From assembly GCA_030949325.1 (NCBI GenBank), contig JAUZSQ010000041.1, positions 1 through 64,000 of the forward strand: DNA of 64,000 nt, given 5' to 3'. Position 1 is the first letter of the stretch; the number at the start of each line of letters is the position of its first letter. A model generated the notes under the pieces. The model was not told the DNA's origin. It did no database searches and saw nothing but the letters and a program-made list of their open reading frames with translations. Source of the DNA: Sulfurovum sp. (GTDB lineage Bacteria > Campylobacterota > Campylobacteria > Campylobacterales > Sulfurovaceae). The position numbers and the translations under genes were made by a program. This document shows positions 1-8,587 of this stretch, piece by piece.

Positions 1-692
1 GCTTTCAAAGCCCATGCTTTTTCATGTTGGCACCATGCCCTAAAGGTATGGGTATCATGGTACTCTTGAAACATAAACGAGACAGGATGAATCCCTGCTA
101 TCTTGGCATCAACTAAAAACTTGGAGAGTATATAATCAATAGTAGGGTTAGCTAAACGCACAAGAGATTGGGGTAAGCCCAAAGAGCTGAGTAAATCTAA
201 TATACCCAAATTGGCAGTGGTTAATCGTGGGTCTATACCAAAGCTAGAGAGATTAGCAAAGGCTTCTTTGGTTTCTATTGAGAGGTGTAATTCTTTGTCG
301 GGGTGCAAGAGTTTTAGTGCTGTTTCAATCTCTTTTTGATTTTTGATTTTTGCAATACGCACAGCATCAAAGGCAAAATCATTCAAAAATGCTATCTCTT
401 GAGAGCCTCCTTCATGTAGAGGATTGGTACGTACAATAATAAAGCTAGGCGAATGTTCCATATACGATAAAAAGAGTGCTATATTATGTAGGGCTTCTTT
501 TTTACGAGAGGGTGCGATGGCATCTTCTAGGTTGAGTGTTATCGTGTCTGCTAGAGGGGTATCTATACGGTTCAGATGAGAAAGGTTAAGGGGATTTAGC
601 ATCATGTTTGAGCGTCTTTTTCTAGATGATGAAGCTATTTTCCTGTGCTTTCCAAAGGTTTGGGGTAAGGTATCAAGGCTATTAAATATCAT
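1..692 (-). CDS. HpcH/HpaI aldolase / citrate lyase beta-like protein (C-terminus off window)
   Basis: Reverse-strand frame open from an ATG at 692 to the window edge, so the C-terminus is missing. The N-terminal part reads TLNLEDAIAPSRKKEAL, the acidic metal-binding signature of CitE-like lyases, then IIVRTNPL, LHLSIETKEAF (the glutamate of the TIM barrel) and GIDPRLTTANLGILDLL. CitE-like proteins cleave or form C-C bonds of CoA thioesters or oxoacids with Mg2+. No citrate lyase alpha or gamma subunit is visible, so a stand-alone malyl-CoA- or methylmalyl-CoA-lyase-like role is possible; substrate unknown. A second ATG pair at 600-605 would drop about 29 residues, but the frame upstream to 692 is clean. 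The gene is divergent from the RNase T2 gene. Confidence 0.75.
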   Translation of the reverse strand, partial: MIFNSLDTLPQTFGKHRKIASSSRKRRSNMMLNPLNLSHLNRIDTPLADTITLNLEDAIAPSRKKEALHNIALFLSYMEHSPSFIIVRTNPLHEGGSQEIAFLNDFAFDAVRIAKIKNQKEIETALKLLHPDKELHLSIETKEAFANLSSFGIDPRLTTANLGILDLLSSLGLPQSLVRLANPTIDYILSKFLVDAKIAGIHPVSFMFQEYHDTHTFRAWCQHEKAWALK

Positions 693-727
693 AAGAGTAT
701 AATAGCATAACATTTTAAGGATATCAA

Positions 728-1472
728 TTGAAAACATTTATAAAAATATTTATACTTTCCCTATTTTTTGTCTCAACACTTCAGGCATTTTTCCCGAAGG
801 CTCAAATATCTTCTGAAAACCTTTTGGCTCTTTCATGGCAAAATGCCTTTTGTGAAACACACCGTTACAAAAAAGAGTGTAAACGAGACCAAAAATAGTT
901 TGATACGTTCTGTGCCTCATGAGACACAATTTGTCCTACACGGACTCTGGCCTCAACCACGCAACAATATTTATTGTCATGTAGATAAAGAGCTCATAGA
1001 CGCAGATAAAAATAGGCGATGGAGAGATTTACCCTGTTTGGCTTTAGATGCCGAGGTAGAAACAGCACTCAAAAAAGTGATGCCAGGCTTTGCCTCAGAT
1101 TTGCATAAGCATGAATGGGTCAAACATGGTACTTGCTATGGAACGCAACCTAGTGATTATTATCGTGATGCGATACAGCTCACCCAACAGGTTAATAATT
1201 CAGCCCTAGGTAGGCTCTTTAGCCAAAATATCGGCAAGATGATGACGCTCAAAGAAGTACGAAGGGTAGCAGATAAAACATGGGGCAAAGGCAGAGGGAA
1301 GAGCATTGAACTGCGTTGTAAAAAAGGCTTAATCACAGAGCTTTGGTTACATCTTGGAGGAAGTGAGATTAGGGGGAATACGAATACTTTATCTAGCCTA
1401 TTAAGACAAGGCAAACGTATCAAGAGCCGTTGTAAACAAGGACGTATAGATAGGGCTGGTTTTGGCAGATAA
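728..1472 (+). CDS. Ribonuclease T2 family protein, exported (one frameshift)
   Basis: RNase T2 enzymes cleave RNA through a 2',3'-cyclic phosphate in the periplasm or outside the cell. A TTG start at 728 opens a signal peptide (KTFIKIFILSLFFVSTLQA) and LALSWQNAFCETHRYKKEC, the usual N-terminus of the bacterial family. That frame stops at 895-897 and the protein continues one frame over with FVLHGLWPQPRNNIYC (CAS-I, catalytic His) and KHEWVKHGTC (CAS-II, catalytic His-Glu-Lys-His). Removing one A from the A5 run at 891-895 fuses both halves exactly. The paired cysteines are preserved, so the protein is probably real and the indel an error or a recent mutation. The end overlaps the helicase gene start by 11 nt. 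Confidence 0.8.
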
Positions 1473-2748
1473 AAGCGATGTACTCGAAGCCCTTAAGCAT
1501 AGCAATGTCTTTCTCACAGGTGGGGCAGGGGTAGGCAAAAGTTATATTACCAATGAAGTGATAAAAGTCTATAGAAACAAGGCAAAGCAAGTGGTTTCTT
1601 TAGGTTCTACGGGTGTGTCTGCTGTGAATATTGGAGGATTTACCGTACATAGCTTTTTTGTGTTTGGTATTGCTTCTGATTTTGATGCACTCAACCAACA
1701 AGACAAACGTGCCAAAAAACGCTTGTTGGATTTGAAAAAGATATTACATTCTACAGATTTGATTATTATTGATGAGATTTCTATGGTGAGTACAAATTTA
1801 CTTGATATGATAGCCTATAGACTCAACAATTATGGCTACTTGGGCAAAGTACTCTTTGTGGGGGATTTCTTTCAATTGCCTCCTGTGGTCAAATCCAAGC
1901 CCTCAGCAGATGTCTTTGGAGAGAAATTGTATGCCTTTGAATCTATGGCATGGAAGCGTTTTGAATTGCTAGTGATAGAACTTACACAAATGAAGCGTAC
2001 GAAAGATGCAGAATTTACACAGATACTGTCCAAAGTACGCAAGGGTGTATGTGACGATGAGGTGATTGCGTATATGAATAGATTGTGGCAAAATACCAAG
2101 ATGAACACAGAGTCTACCTATCTCTATGGACGCAATATCGAAGTAGAACAAACCAACCGTACAAGACTCAATGCCTTGGACAGCGAAGAGACCATACTTT
2201 TTGCCAATATAGAACTCTTTGGGGTAGTACATGAAAAACGTCTTGACAATTGGAAAAATATGTTGCCTATCTCTCCACAGCTTACACTCAAAATTGGTGC
2301 ACCTATTTTGTTTACTGTCAACAAATGGGGGAAGTTTGTCAATGGAGAACGAGGGATACTCAGAGAAATCACCGATGCCTATCTTGTGGTAGAAAAAGAA
2401 GAAGAGAGGGTTCGTGTCGAGCGTCATGATTTTGATTTATTGGATATGCAAGTCCAAGATGATGGGACGGTAGAGAGTATTGCATTAGCCACACTTTCAC
2501 AATTCCCCCTCAAACTAGCCTACGCTGTGACAATTCACAAATCCCAAGGTATGAGTATAGACCATCTTATTTGTAATGTCGATAATATCTTTGCTCCGAG
2601 TCAATTTTATGTAGCCATTTCTCGAGCGACCAATCCAAAGCATTTGAAAATAGATTTTTCTAAAGACTATTTGACCTCGTATTTGCATAGGGTGATTCAT
2701 GTAGATAGGCGTGTGGTAGAGTATTATGAAGGCATAATAGATAAATAA
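1462..2748 (+). CDS. Pif1/RecD-like ATP-dependent DNA helicase
   Basis: 428 residues from a TTG at 1462. Walker A GGAGVGKS lies at residues 20-27, Walker B LIIIDEISM near residue 100, then GDFFQLPPV (motif III of SF1B helicases) and, near the C-terminus, AYAVTIHKSQGMS and FYVAISRA (motifs V/VI). This set is diagnostic of Pif1/RecD2-type superfamily 1B 5'-3' helicases, which unwind forked or structured DNA. The gene overlaps the RNase T2 gene in another frame, suggesting cotranscription, although the functions do not obviously connect. Stand-alone Pif1-like proteins are common in Campylobacterota; no phage genes lie nearby. Confidence 0.85.
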   Translation: MADKSDVLEALKHSNVFLTGGAGVGKSYITNEVIKVYRNKAKQVVSLGSTGVSAVNIGGFTVHSFFVFGIASDFDALNQQDKRAKKRLLDLKKILHSTDLIIIDEISMVSTNLLDMIAYRLNNYGYLGKVLFVGDFFQLPPVVKSKPSADVFGEKLYAFESMAWKRFELLVIELTQMKRTKDAEFTQILSKVRKGVCDDEVIAYMNRLWQNTKMNTESTYLYGRNIEVEQTNRTRLNALDSEETILFANIELFGVVHEKRLDNWKNMLPISPQLTLKIGAPILFTVNKWGKFVNGERGILREITDAYLVVEKEEERVRVERHDFDLLDMQVQDDGTVESIALATLSQFPLKLAYAVTIHKSQGMSIDHLICNVDNIFAPSQFYVAISRATNPKHLKIDFSKDYLTSYLHRVIHVDRRVVEYYEGIIDK

Positions 2749-2824
2749 ACTAAATCCCTAGATTTACTTTATTTTAAGCGTTCCTTTGTTATACTAGCTG
2801 TATCAAAACTATAAAGGATATATC

Positions 2825-3061
2825 TTGAACTTCAAAAAACAAAAAATACTTATCATTACTACAGCACTATTAACACTCTCATTTACTATGTTACATGCAG
2901 TAGATTCAAAGAAGCAGATAGCTCCTATGGCTACGACATCCTATCTTTCTATGACTACAGAGGTATTGGAACAAGAAGTAGAAAAACGTACCATCGAAGG
3001 GAATCTACCTTTTGATATGGGACTTGAATTGATGAAACGATGGACAGAAGTAGCAGATTAA
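2825..3061 (+). CDS. Small exported protein of unknown function
   Basis: 78 residues from a TTG at 2825 preceded by an AAGGA-type ribosome site. Residues 1-26 form a signal peptide (basic start, ILIITTALLTLSFTML, then HAV as a likely signal peptidase I site). The mature part is about 52 residues, mostly helical, ending in MGLELMKRWTEVAD. No family is recognised. It lies 35 nt upstream of the HlyD-like envelope gene and may be transcribed with it. Confidence 0.55.
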   Translation: MNFKKQKILIITTALLTLSFTMLHAVDSKKQIAPMATTSYLSMTTEVLEQEVEKRTIEGNLPFDMGLELMKRWTEVAD

Positions 3062-3095
3062 CGCTATTTGGATATAATCAACAAAAAGTAGTAAT

Positions 3096-3887
3096 ATGAA
3101 AATTTTATTCTTGTTGATTAGTCCCTTTCTTCTGTTTGCCAAAGTCCATTATGCCAAAGTCGAACCTTATGAATCTATCTTGTTAAAATCTTCGGTAAGT
3201 GCCTTGGTGGTTTATGCCAATGTGGATGCTGAGGGTACTTTAATAAAAGACAAGCAAATTATCGTATTGGATGATGCCTTAGATAAAGTCAATATCGAGT
3301 TTACCCAAAACAGTGTCCTCCTTTTGGAACAGATGCTTCAAATCAATCAAAATATTGCCAAAAGTCTCAATGACACAGTCAAAAGGCAAGAGGGATATTA
3401 TCAGCGTATCAACAAACTCTCCACAGCGTCCAAAACCCAAAAAGACAATGCTTATAGTGCCTTTAGTACAGCCAAAACACAATACCTAAGTACGCGTGAA
3501 AAGATTATTAGCCTAGAAAAACAGATATTAGAATTGGGCTATAAAGTCAGACAACTCGAAGACAGCATTGCCAAGAAGTCTATTGTTCTCAAAGATAAAT
3601 ATCTCTATAAACTTTTGGTACGCAAAGGAGATTTTGTCAATGCAGGTACGCCTTTGGCAGAAATCAAAGACGTGAGCCGAGCCAAATTGGTACTCTTTTT
3701 GGCTTCTGAAGAGATAGCCGAGATAGAGCATAAGATATTGTATCTCAATGGCGAAAAGACAGACTATAAAATAGACAAAATATGGAATATAGCAGATGAA
3801 AAGTTCATCTCTTCTTATCGTGCAGAGATTTATATCCCTAGCCCCAAAGATAGATTTTCTAAGCTCATAAAAGTTGAGATAAAATAG
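3096..3887 (+). CDS. HlyD-like periplasmic adaptor (membrane fusion) protein
   Basis: 263 residues: a short signal peptide (ILFLLISPFLLFA), a beta-rich stretch, a long alpha-helical hairpin (about residues 75-160, with the QINQNIAKSLNDTVKRQ and AFSTAKTQYLSTREKI arms), then a lipoyl/barrel half with KLLVRKGDFVNAGTPLAEI, a motif typical of membrane fusion proteins. Such adaptors link inner-membrane pumps to outer-membrane channels. No pump or TolC gene is adjacent (the RND pump is 14 kb away), so the partner is unknown. The stop codon touches the next gene's start at 3887, implying coupling with the NlpC/P60 lipoprotein. Confidence 0.7.
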   Translation: MKILFLLISPFLLFAKVHYAKVEPYESILLKSSVSALVVYANVDAEGTLIKDKQIIVLDDALDKVNIEFTQNSVLLLEQMLQINQNIAKSLNDTVKRQEGYYQRINKLSTASKTQKDNAYSAFSTAKTQYLSTREKIISLEKQILELGYKVRQLEDSIAKKSIVLKDKYLYKLLVRKGDFVNAGTPLAEIKDVSRAKLVLFLASEEIAEIEHKILYLNGEKTDYKIDKIWNIADEKFISSYRAEIYIPSPKDRFSKLIKVEIK

Positions 3888-4498
3888 TGGATTTACGCTT
3901 TGTCTCTTTTGTGATTGTGACGCTATTGTTCTTGTCTTCTTGTTCACAGCGTTATGATTATACTATTCATAAACCTAAGGTCAAGTATCAAAAACCTAGC
4001 CCTTATGCTTTGCAAAGTATGCTCAAAGAGAGTCTAGGTAAACCCTACCGTTGGGCAGAGGAAGGTAAGTCTTCTTTTGATTGTTCGGGTCTGATTTATT
4101 ATAGTTATGGCAGTATGAACCTTTGGCTTCCTAGACGCTCTATTGAACAGTCTCGTGTGGGAAAAACCGTGGCAGTCAAAGATTTGGTCTATGGTGATTT
4201 GATTTTCTTTGATACCAAAAAACATTCGAGGGGCAATGTCAATCATGTAGGTATTTATGTAGGCAATCACTATTTTAGACATGCCAGTAGCAAAGGGGGA
4301 AAAGTAATGACCTCTTCTTTGAAAAATCATTTTTATCGCAGTCGCATTGTAGTATGTAAACGTGTAATGGGGACTAAAAAGGTGAGAGTCAAGAAGCCCA
4401 CTAGGGAAAAAAGAATGCTACCTAAACGCACTACGTATCCAAAACAAGCTATTATCGAATACAACATAGAACCACTAGATACTATTCATCTGTTTTGA
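3887..4498 (+). CDS. NlpC/P60 family peptidoglycan hydrolase, lipoprotein
   Basis: 203 residues from a GTG start. The N-terminus VTLLFLSSC is a signal peptide with a lipobox, so it is probably a lipid-anchored envelope protein. The NlpC/P60 domain follows: SSFDCSGLIYYSYG holds the catalytic Cys, NVNHVGIYVGNHYFRHAS holds the His residues. Family members cleave D-Glu-mDAP bonds in stem peptides. The C-terminal 40 residues are basic (KKVRVKKPTREKR). The start overlaps the stop of the HlyD-like gene. Confidence 0.85.
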   Translation: MDLRFVSFVIVTLLFLSSCSQRYDYTIHKPKVKYQKPSPYALQSMLKESLGKPYRWAEEGKSSFDCSGLIYYSYGSMNLWLPRRSIEQSRVGKTVAVKDLVYGDLIFFDTKKHSRGNVNHVGIYVGNHYFRHASSKGGKVMTSSLKNHFYRSRIVVCKRVMGTKKVRVKKPTREKRMLPKRTTYPKQAIIEYNIEPLDTIHLF

Positions 4499-4552
4499 TG
4501 TGTGTTGTAAGATTTTATATCATTATACTATAATGGGCAAAAAGAGAAACCT

Positions 4553-5831
4553 ATGTCAAATATAATAGCCCATTTTCAAACCCTCACCCAAATCCCTCAC
4601 TGTAGTGAAAATAGCGAGAAGCTTTTAGCATTTCTCGTTGATTTTGCAAAAGAAAGAAGCTATGAGGTACAAGTAGATAGCCATAGAAATATCCTCATTA
4701 GCAAAGGAAACCCAAAACTCTGTCTTCAAGCCCACTATGATATGGTATGTATGGGCAAAGCCCCTCAAATAGAAACCTATATAGAAGAAGATATTATGAG
4801 AGCCAAAGATTCCTCTTTGGGTGCAGACAATGGCATGGCAATTGCCATGATGATGGCACTTATGGACAAAGGCGAAGACCTAGAGTTTCTACTTACAGCA
4901 GATGAAGAGATAGGACTTATCGGTGCCAATGCCCTTACCTTTAAGCTAGCAAAGTGACTTTATGCTCAATCTTGACAGTGAAGATGAGGCAGAAGTGTAT
5001 ATAGGTTGTGCAGGAGGTGTGGATATTACAGCCACTCTCAAAGATACTTATACGCAAGGCAAAGGAGACTGTTATGAAATAGCCGTCAAAGGACTCGTCG
5101 GAGGTCATTCGGGTGTGGATATAGACAAGGGTATTGATTCTGCTATTAAAGTCTTAGCCCAATATCTGTCCCAAAATAATATTACACAACTAGCGTCCAT
5201 CTACGCAGGAGAACGCCGAAACTCCATTCCTGCGAATGCTGTAGCCATCATTAGAACGACAAATCCTTTAGAAAATGACAACGAAGTACAAGTACGCCTA
5301 CTAAAGGAAAAGCCCAAAGTCTTCTCTAAGAGTAGCCAAATCATAGAGATGCTAGATACCTTCAAGCATGGTGTACACCTTTATAATGACACCCTCAATA
5401 TCCCAGATACGAGTATCAACCTAGCTATCATCACAGCAGACGAAAAAGGTGGACTCAAAGTCGAGACATCGGCAAGGGCTATGGACAGTGCAAGTTTAGA
5501 AAAGCTCTCCTGTGAGACTTTGGCATTTTTTGATTCTTATGGATTTGAGACCAAACTAGAAGACAAATACCCAGCATGGAAACCCGATATTAGCGATTTT
5601 ACCACACTCGTAGATACAGCAATGAAACAAGAGTTCGGAAGCAGTAAACTCATGGCAATCCACGCAGGACTAGAATGTGGAGTCATCGCCAAAATCTATC
5701 CCCACATCAAATTCGCCTCCATAGGTCCTACCATCCGTTACCCACACTCCACCAGAGAAGAAGTAGATTTACTTTCGGTGGAGAGGACTTATGCTGTGTT
5801 GTTGAGGGTGATTGAAGAGATGCATGTGTAA
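4553..5831 (+). CDS. pepD: Aminoacyl-histidine dipeptidase, M20 family (one frameshift)
   Basis: A cytosolic dinuclear metallopeptidase that splits Xaa-His and related dipeptides. The first frame (4553-4957) gives LQAHYDMVCMG (His-x-Asp), SLGADNGMA (bridging Asp) and TADEEIGLIGA (catalytic Glu pair). The second frame (to 5831) starts MLNLDSEDEAEVYIGCAGG (third metal ligand) and carries VGGHSGVDI, HAGLECG and the terminal TIRYPHSTREE His. The frames join if one A is removed from the AAA at 4951-4953, giving KLASDFMLNL. With the fusion the length (about 425 aa) is close to the family norm (about 480). All ligands survive, so the indel is probably not a true inactivation. Confidence 0.85.
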
Positions 5832-5861
5832 CGTTTAATAAAAATTGACAAGATCTTGTAG

Positions 5862-5880
5862 GGTGCGTTTTTAACGCACC
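5862..5880. terminator. Perfect hairpin, likely terminator
   Basis: GGTGCGTT (5862-5869) pairs perfectly with AACGCACC (5873-5880) around a TTT loop. It lies between the convergent dipeptidase and endonuclease III genes, 31 nt after the former's stop. No long U-tract follows on the plus strand. The palindrome resembles short repetitive hairpins scattered in many genomes, so it may be a repeat rather than a pure terminator. Confidence 0.5.
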
Positions 5881-5915
5881 AAATATTCGCAAAAAGAAAA
5901 AGTTATTATTTGACT

Positions 5916-6569
5916 TTAGACCTTAAAGGTTTGGCTCGTTTTGCAGTGGGCTTCCATAAAGCATCCTTCGCAGAGGGGTTTGATGGCTTTGCATGTGTAT
6001 CTTCCAAAGAGTACCATCGCTTGATGCAAGAGGTGTAAATCGGTTTTGAATTTTTTGCTGAGTTCTTCTTCACATTTGGTGGCTGTTTTGGTATCGCTTA
6101 GACCTAGACGGTGGGCGACTCTATAGACGTGGGTATCGACTGCCATGAGATTGGCTTGTGCATATTCTATCATGACTACATTGGCTGTTTTTTGTCCTAC
6201 ACCTGCTAGTGTCATGAGTGCATCTCTTTCTAGGGGGACTTTTCCTTCGTAGTTCTCTATGAGTGCTTGTGCCATTTTGATGAGGTTTTTGGATTTGTTG
6301 TTGAAGAATGAACAGGTGTTTAAGTAGGATTTTACTTCGTCCAAATGGGCATTGGCTAGGGCAATAGGATGGGGATATTTGGCAAAGAGTGCAGGGCTAA
6401 TAATATTGACCCGTTTATCAGTACATTGGGCAGAGAGCATGACTGAAATGAGAAGCTCATAGAGATTTTTGTAGTTTAGTTCTGTAATAGAATGGGGATA
6501 GTGGTGTAAAAAGAGTGCTTTTATCTCAACAATCTCTTTCTTGGTGGCTTTTTTCACTTTTGGCATCAT
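5916..6569 (-). CDS. nth: Endonuclease III
   Basis: 217 residues. A bifunctional DNA glycosylase/AP lyase removing oxidised pyrimidines in base excision repair. The helix-hairpin-helix LAGVGQKTANVVM contains the catalytic Lys, VDTHVYRVAHRLGL the catalytic Asp, and the C-terminus CKAIKPLCEGCFMEAHC provides the C-x6-C-x2-C-x5-C ligands of the 4Fe-4S cluster. The length is typical (about 210). Convergent with the dipeptidase gene and divergent from the PpiC-type chaperone. Confidence 0.95.
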   Translation of the reverse strand: MMPKVKKATKKEIVEIKALFLHHYPHSITELNYKNLYELLISVMLSAQCTDKRVNIISPALFAKYPHPIALANAHLDEVKSYLNTCSFFNNKSKNLIKMAQALIENYEGKVPLERDALMTLAGVGQKTANVVMIEYAQANLMAVDTHVYRVAHRLGLSDTKTATKCEEELSKKFKTDLHLLHQAMVLFGRYTCKAIKPLCEGCFMEAHCKTSQTFKV

Positions 6570-6681
6570 TTAAACCTTGCTTTAATTAAATACTAATTAG
6601 AATATTAGCACATTAATGAATGATTTACCCAAGAGAGATATACTTTGGGTAAATAATTACTCTATTCTAAGGAAATAACCC

Positions 6682-7533
6682 ATGTTAACACGCGTAAAAA
6701 CGACACTTATAGCACTCTCTATTATTACTTCATCGGCACTCGCTTCAGATATTTTGGCAACGGTTAATGGTAAAAATATTACCAAACAAGATGCCCAAAC
6801 TTTTGTGACAGCACAAGTACCTCAAGCAAACTTTGCTGAGCTAAAAGCAGAAGAAAAGAAAATGATTACGAATAGATTGATTGAAAAGCATCTATTTATG
6901 GAATTGGCGGCCAAAGAGGGTATTGCTTCTAAGCCTGATTTCAAAAGAAATATGCAGAAGATAAAAGAAGAACTTTTGGTCAATATGTGGATGAAAGAAC
7001 AAATGGACAAAACCATTGTAAGTGACAGTGAATCCAAAGCCTTTTATGACAAGAATACCGATAAGTTTATGGGTAAAGCATCCATGCATGCAAGACATAT
7101 TTTAGTAGAAGGTGAAGCTGTAGCCCAAGAGATTATTGCTACGCTTAAGCCACTCACTGGAGAAGCACTCAAAGAAAAGTTTATCGCTTTGGCTAAAGAA
7201 AAATCTACAGGACCCTCTGGTCCTAAAGGTGGAGATTTGAGTACCTTTACCAAAGGGCAAATGGTACCAGAGTTTTCAACAGCAGCGTGGGCATTGGACA
7301 ATGGTCAAATGACAATGACACCTGTAAAAACTCAGTTTGGTTATCATGTGATTTATGTAGAAAAGAAGACTCCTGAAGCTGTAGTAGCGTATGATGAAGT
7401 CAAAGAAAATATCCTTGCTTCTTTGAGACAAAAACAATTTGCTGCGAAAATCTCTGAAGTTGCTACAGAACTCAAAAGCAAAGCTCAAATTGTAGAAGTC
7501 CTTGCTGAAGTCAATGCAACACAAAATAAGTAA
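6682..7533 (+). CDS. PpiC-type peptidyl-prolyl isomerase (PEB4/Cbf2-like)
   Basis: 283 residues with a signal peptide (residues 1-21, ending SALA), a SurA-type N-terminal helical domain (SDILATVNGKNITKQDAQ onward), then a parvulin domain from about residue 135 (ARHILVEGEA, STGPSGPKGGDLSTFTKGQMVPEF, QFGYHVIYVEKK). In Campylobacter the PEB4 homologue is a periplasmic chaperone for outer-membrane proteins and its gene is next to fba; here fbaA follows after one further chaperone-like gene. An AAGGAAATAACCC ribosome site precedes the ATG. 12 nt separate it from the next gene, so a joint transcript is likely. Confidence 0.9.
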   Translation: MLTRVKTTLIALSIITSSALASDILATVNGKNITKQDAQTFVTAQVPQANFAELKAEEKKMITNRLIEKHLFMELAAKEGIASKPDFKRNMQKIKEELLVNMWMKEQMDKTIVSDSESKAFYDKNTDKFMGKASMHARHILVEGEAVAQEIIATLKPLTGEALKEKFIALAKEKSTGPSGPKGGDLSTFTKGQMVPEFSTAAWALDNGQMTMTPVKTQFGYHVIYVEKKTPEAVVAYDEVKENILASLRQKQFAAKISEVATELKSKAQIVEVLAEVNATQNK

Positions 7534-7545
7534 AGAGGAACAAAT

Positions 7546-8586
7546 ATGAAAAAGATTTTTGTCTTTGGTACATTATGGGTGATAATGGGTATGACGAGTA
7601 TTTCTGCGGATGGTCTTAAAAATAGTTTGAACAATATTATGGGTGAAGGAGATTCATCACAAATGGTAGATTTGAGTAGTTTGGACCTCAATGCCAAGCC
7701 TAAGCCTGTACCAAGAGTACAAAAGAAAAGGTCAGCAAAAACCGTTATTGCTACAGTCAACAATGCGAAGATATTGAAAAAAGATGCCGATGGCTATCTC
7801 TTGGGGCGTACCAAAGGAAAGATAGACAACTTTGATATCTTACCAGCAGCTCAACAAAAGCGTCTTATCTATGAAATGGCATTGCCTATTCTTGCATTTG
7901 CAGCGGCAAAAAAAGAGTTGACAGAGGTAGAAAAAGAGACAGTAATGGCAAGGGTTTGGATGCAAAAAGAAGCCCGTGAAATTAAAGTCACGGTAGCTGA
8001 GGTACAAGTTGTGTATGAACAGTTAAAGCAACAAGCGATTGATAACAATGATACAAGAGAGATTCCTAAGTTTGAAGCGATACAAGATAAGCTTCATATT
8101 CAAATGGTAGAAAAGCAGATGATGGATAGTCTGACTAAAGATATGAACATTACGATAGCCTCAACAGATAAAACGGTTGCCAAAATCAATGATATTGGAC
8201 TGAGTCTTGAAGAAGTAAACAAGGCACTAGATATTTTAACCAAAGGTAAAAATACTTGGAGTGCATTGCCTGATGATGCTAAAAAACAATTGATTCAAAT
8301 GATGGCACCTTCTAAGTTGATTGCCCATGCTTCAGCGAAATCGTTTACTAAAAAAGAGAGGAAAACAGCACTTTCTGGTTTTTGGATGCAAAAAAAGATG
8401 TCTGAAATGAAAGTCACAGACAAAGACATCAAAGAGGCTTACGATAAAGCCGTTGCCAATGCCAAAAAAACCAAAAATGCCAATATCCCTGCGTTTGATA
8501 AAGTCAAGAAGGACTTTAAAATGCGTTATGCACAAGAAAAAGTCGTCGCTGGTTTGATGAAAAATGCAAAAATAAAAGTGAAATAA
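7546..8586 (+). CDS. SurA-N-like periplasmic protein with two internal repeats, no PPIase domain
   Basis: 346 residues after a signal peptide (1-21). Two similar segments are visible: residues about 65-165 (TVIATVNNAKILKKDADGYL, later ARVWMQKEAREIKVT) and about 205-300 (AKINDIGLSLEEVNKALDIL, later SGFWMQKKMSEMKVT). Each matches the N-terminal chaperone domain of the PpiC protein just upstream, including the conserved W-M-x-K block, but no parvulin domain is present. It probably arose by duplication and would act as a holdase chaperone. It sits between the PEB4-like gene and fbaA with 1-12 nt gaps, hence one operon. Confidence 0.7.
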   Translation: MKKIFVFGTLWVIMGMTSISADGLKNSLNNIMGEGDSSQMVDLSSLDLNAKPKPVPRVQKKRSAKTVIATVNNAKILKKDADGYLLGRTKGKIDNFDILPAAQQKRLIYEMALPILAFAAAKKELTEVEKETVMARVWMQKEAREIKVTVAEVQVVYEQLKQQAIDNNDTREIPKFEAIQDKLHIQMVEKQMMDSLTKDMNITIASTDKTVAKINDIGLSLEEVNKALDILTKGKNTWSALPDDAKKQLIQMMAPSKLIAHASAKSFTKKERKTALSGFWMQKKMSEMKVTDKDIKEAYDKAVANAKKTKNANIPAFDKVKKDFKMRYAQEKVVAGLMKNAKIKVK

Positions 8587-8587
8587 T

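Noticed and set aside
4951-4962. In-frame TGA in pepD as a selenocysteine or recoding site
   Set aside because: Removing one A restores the exact family sequence, and no Sec position or SECIS-like hairpin is expected here.
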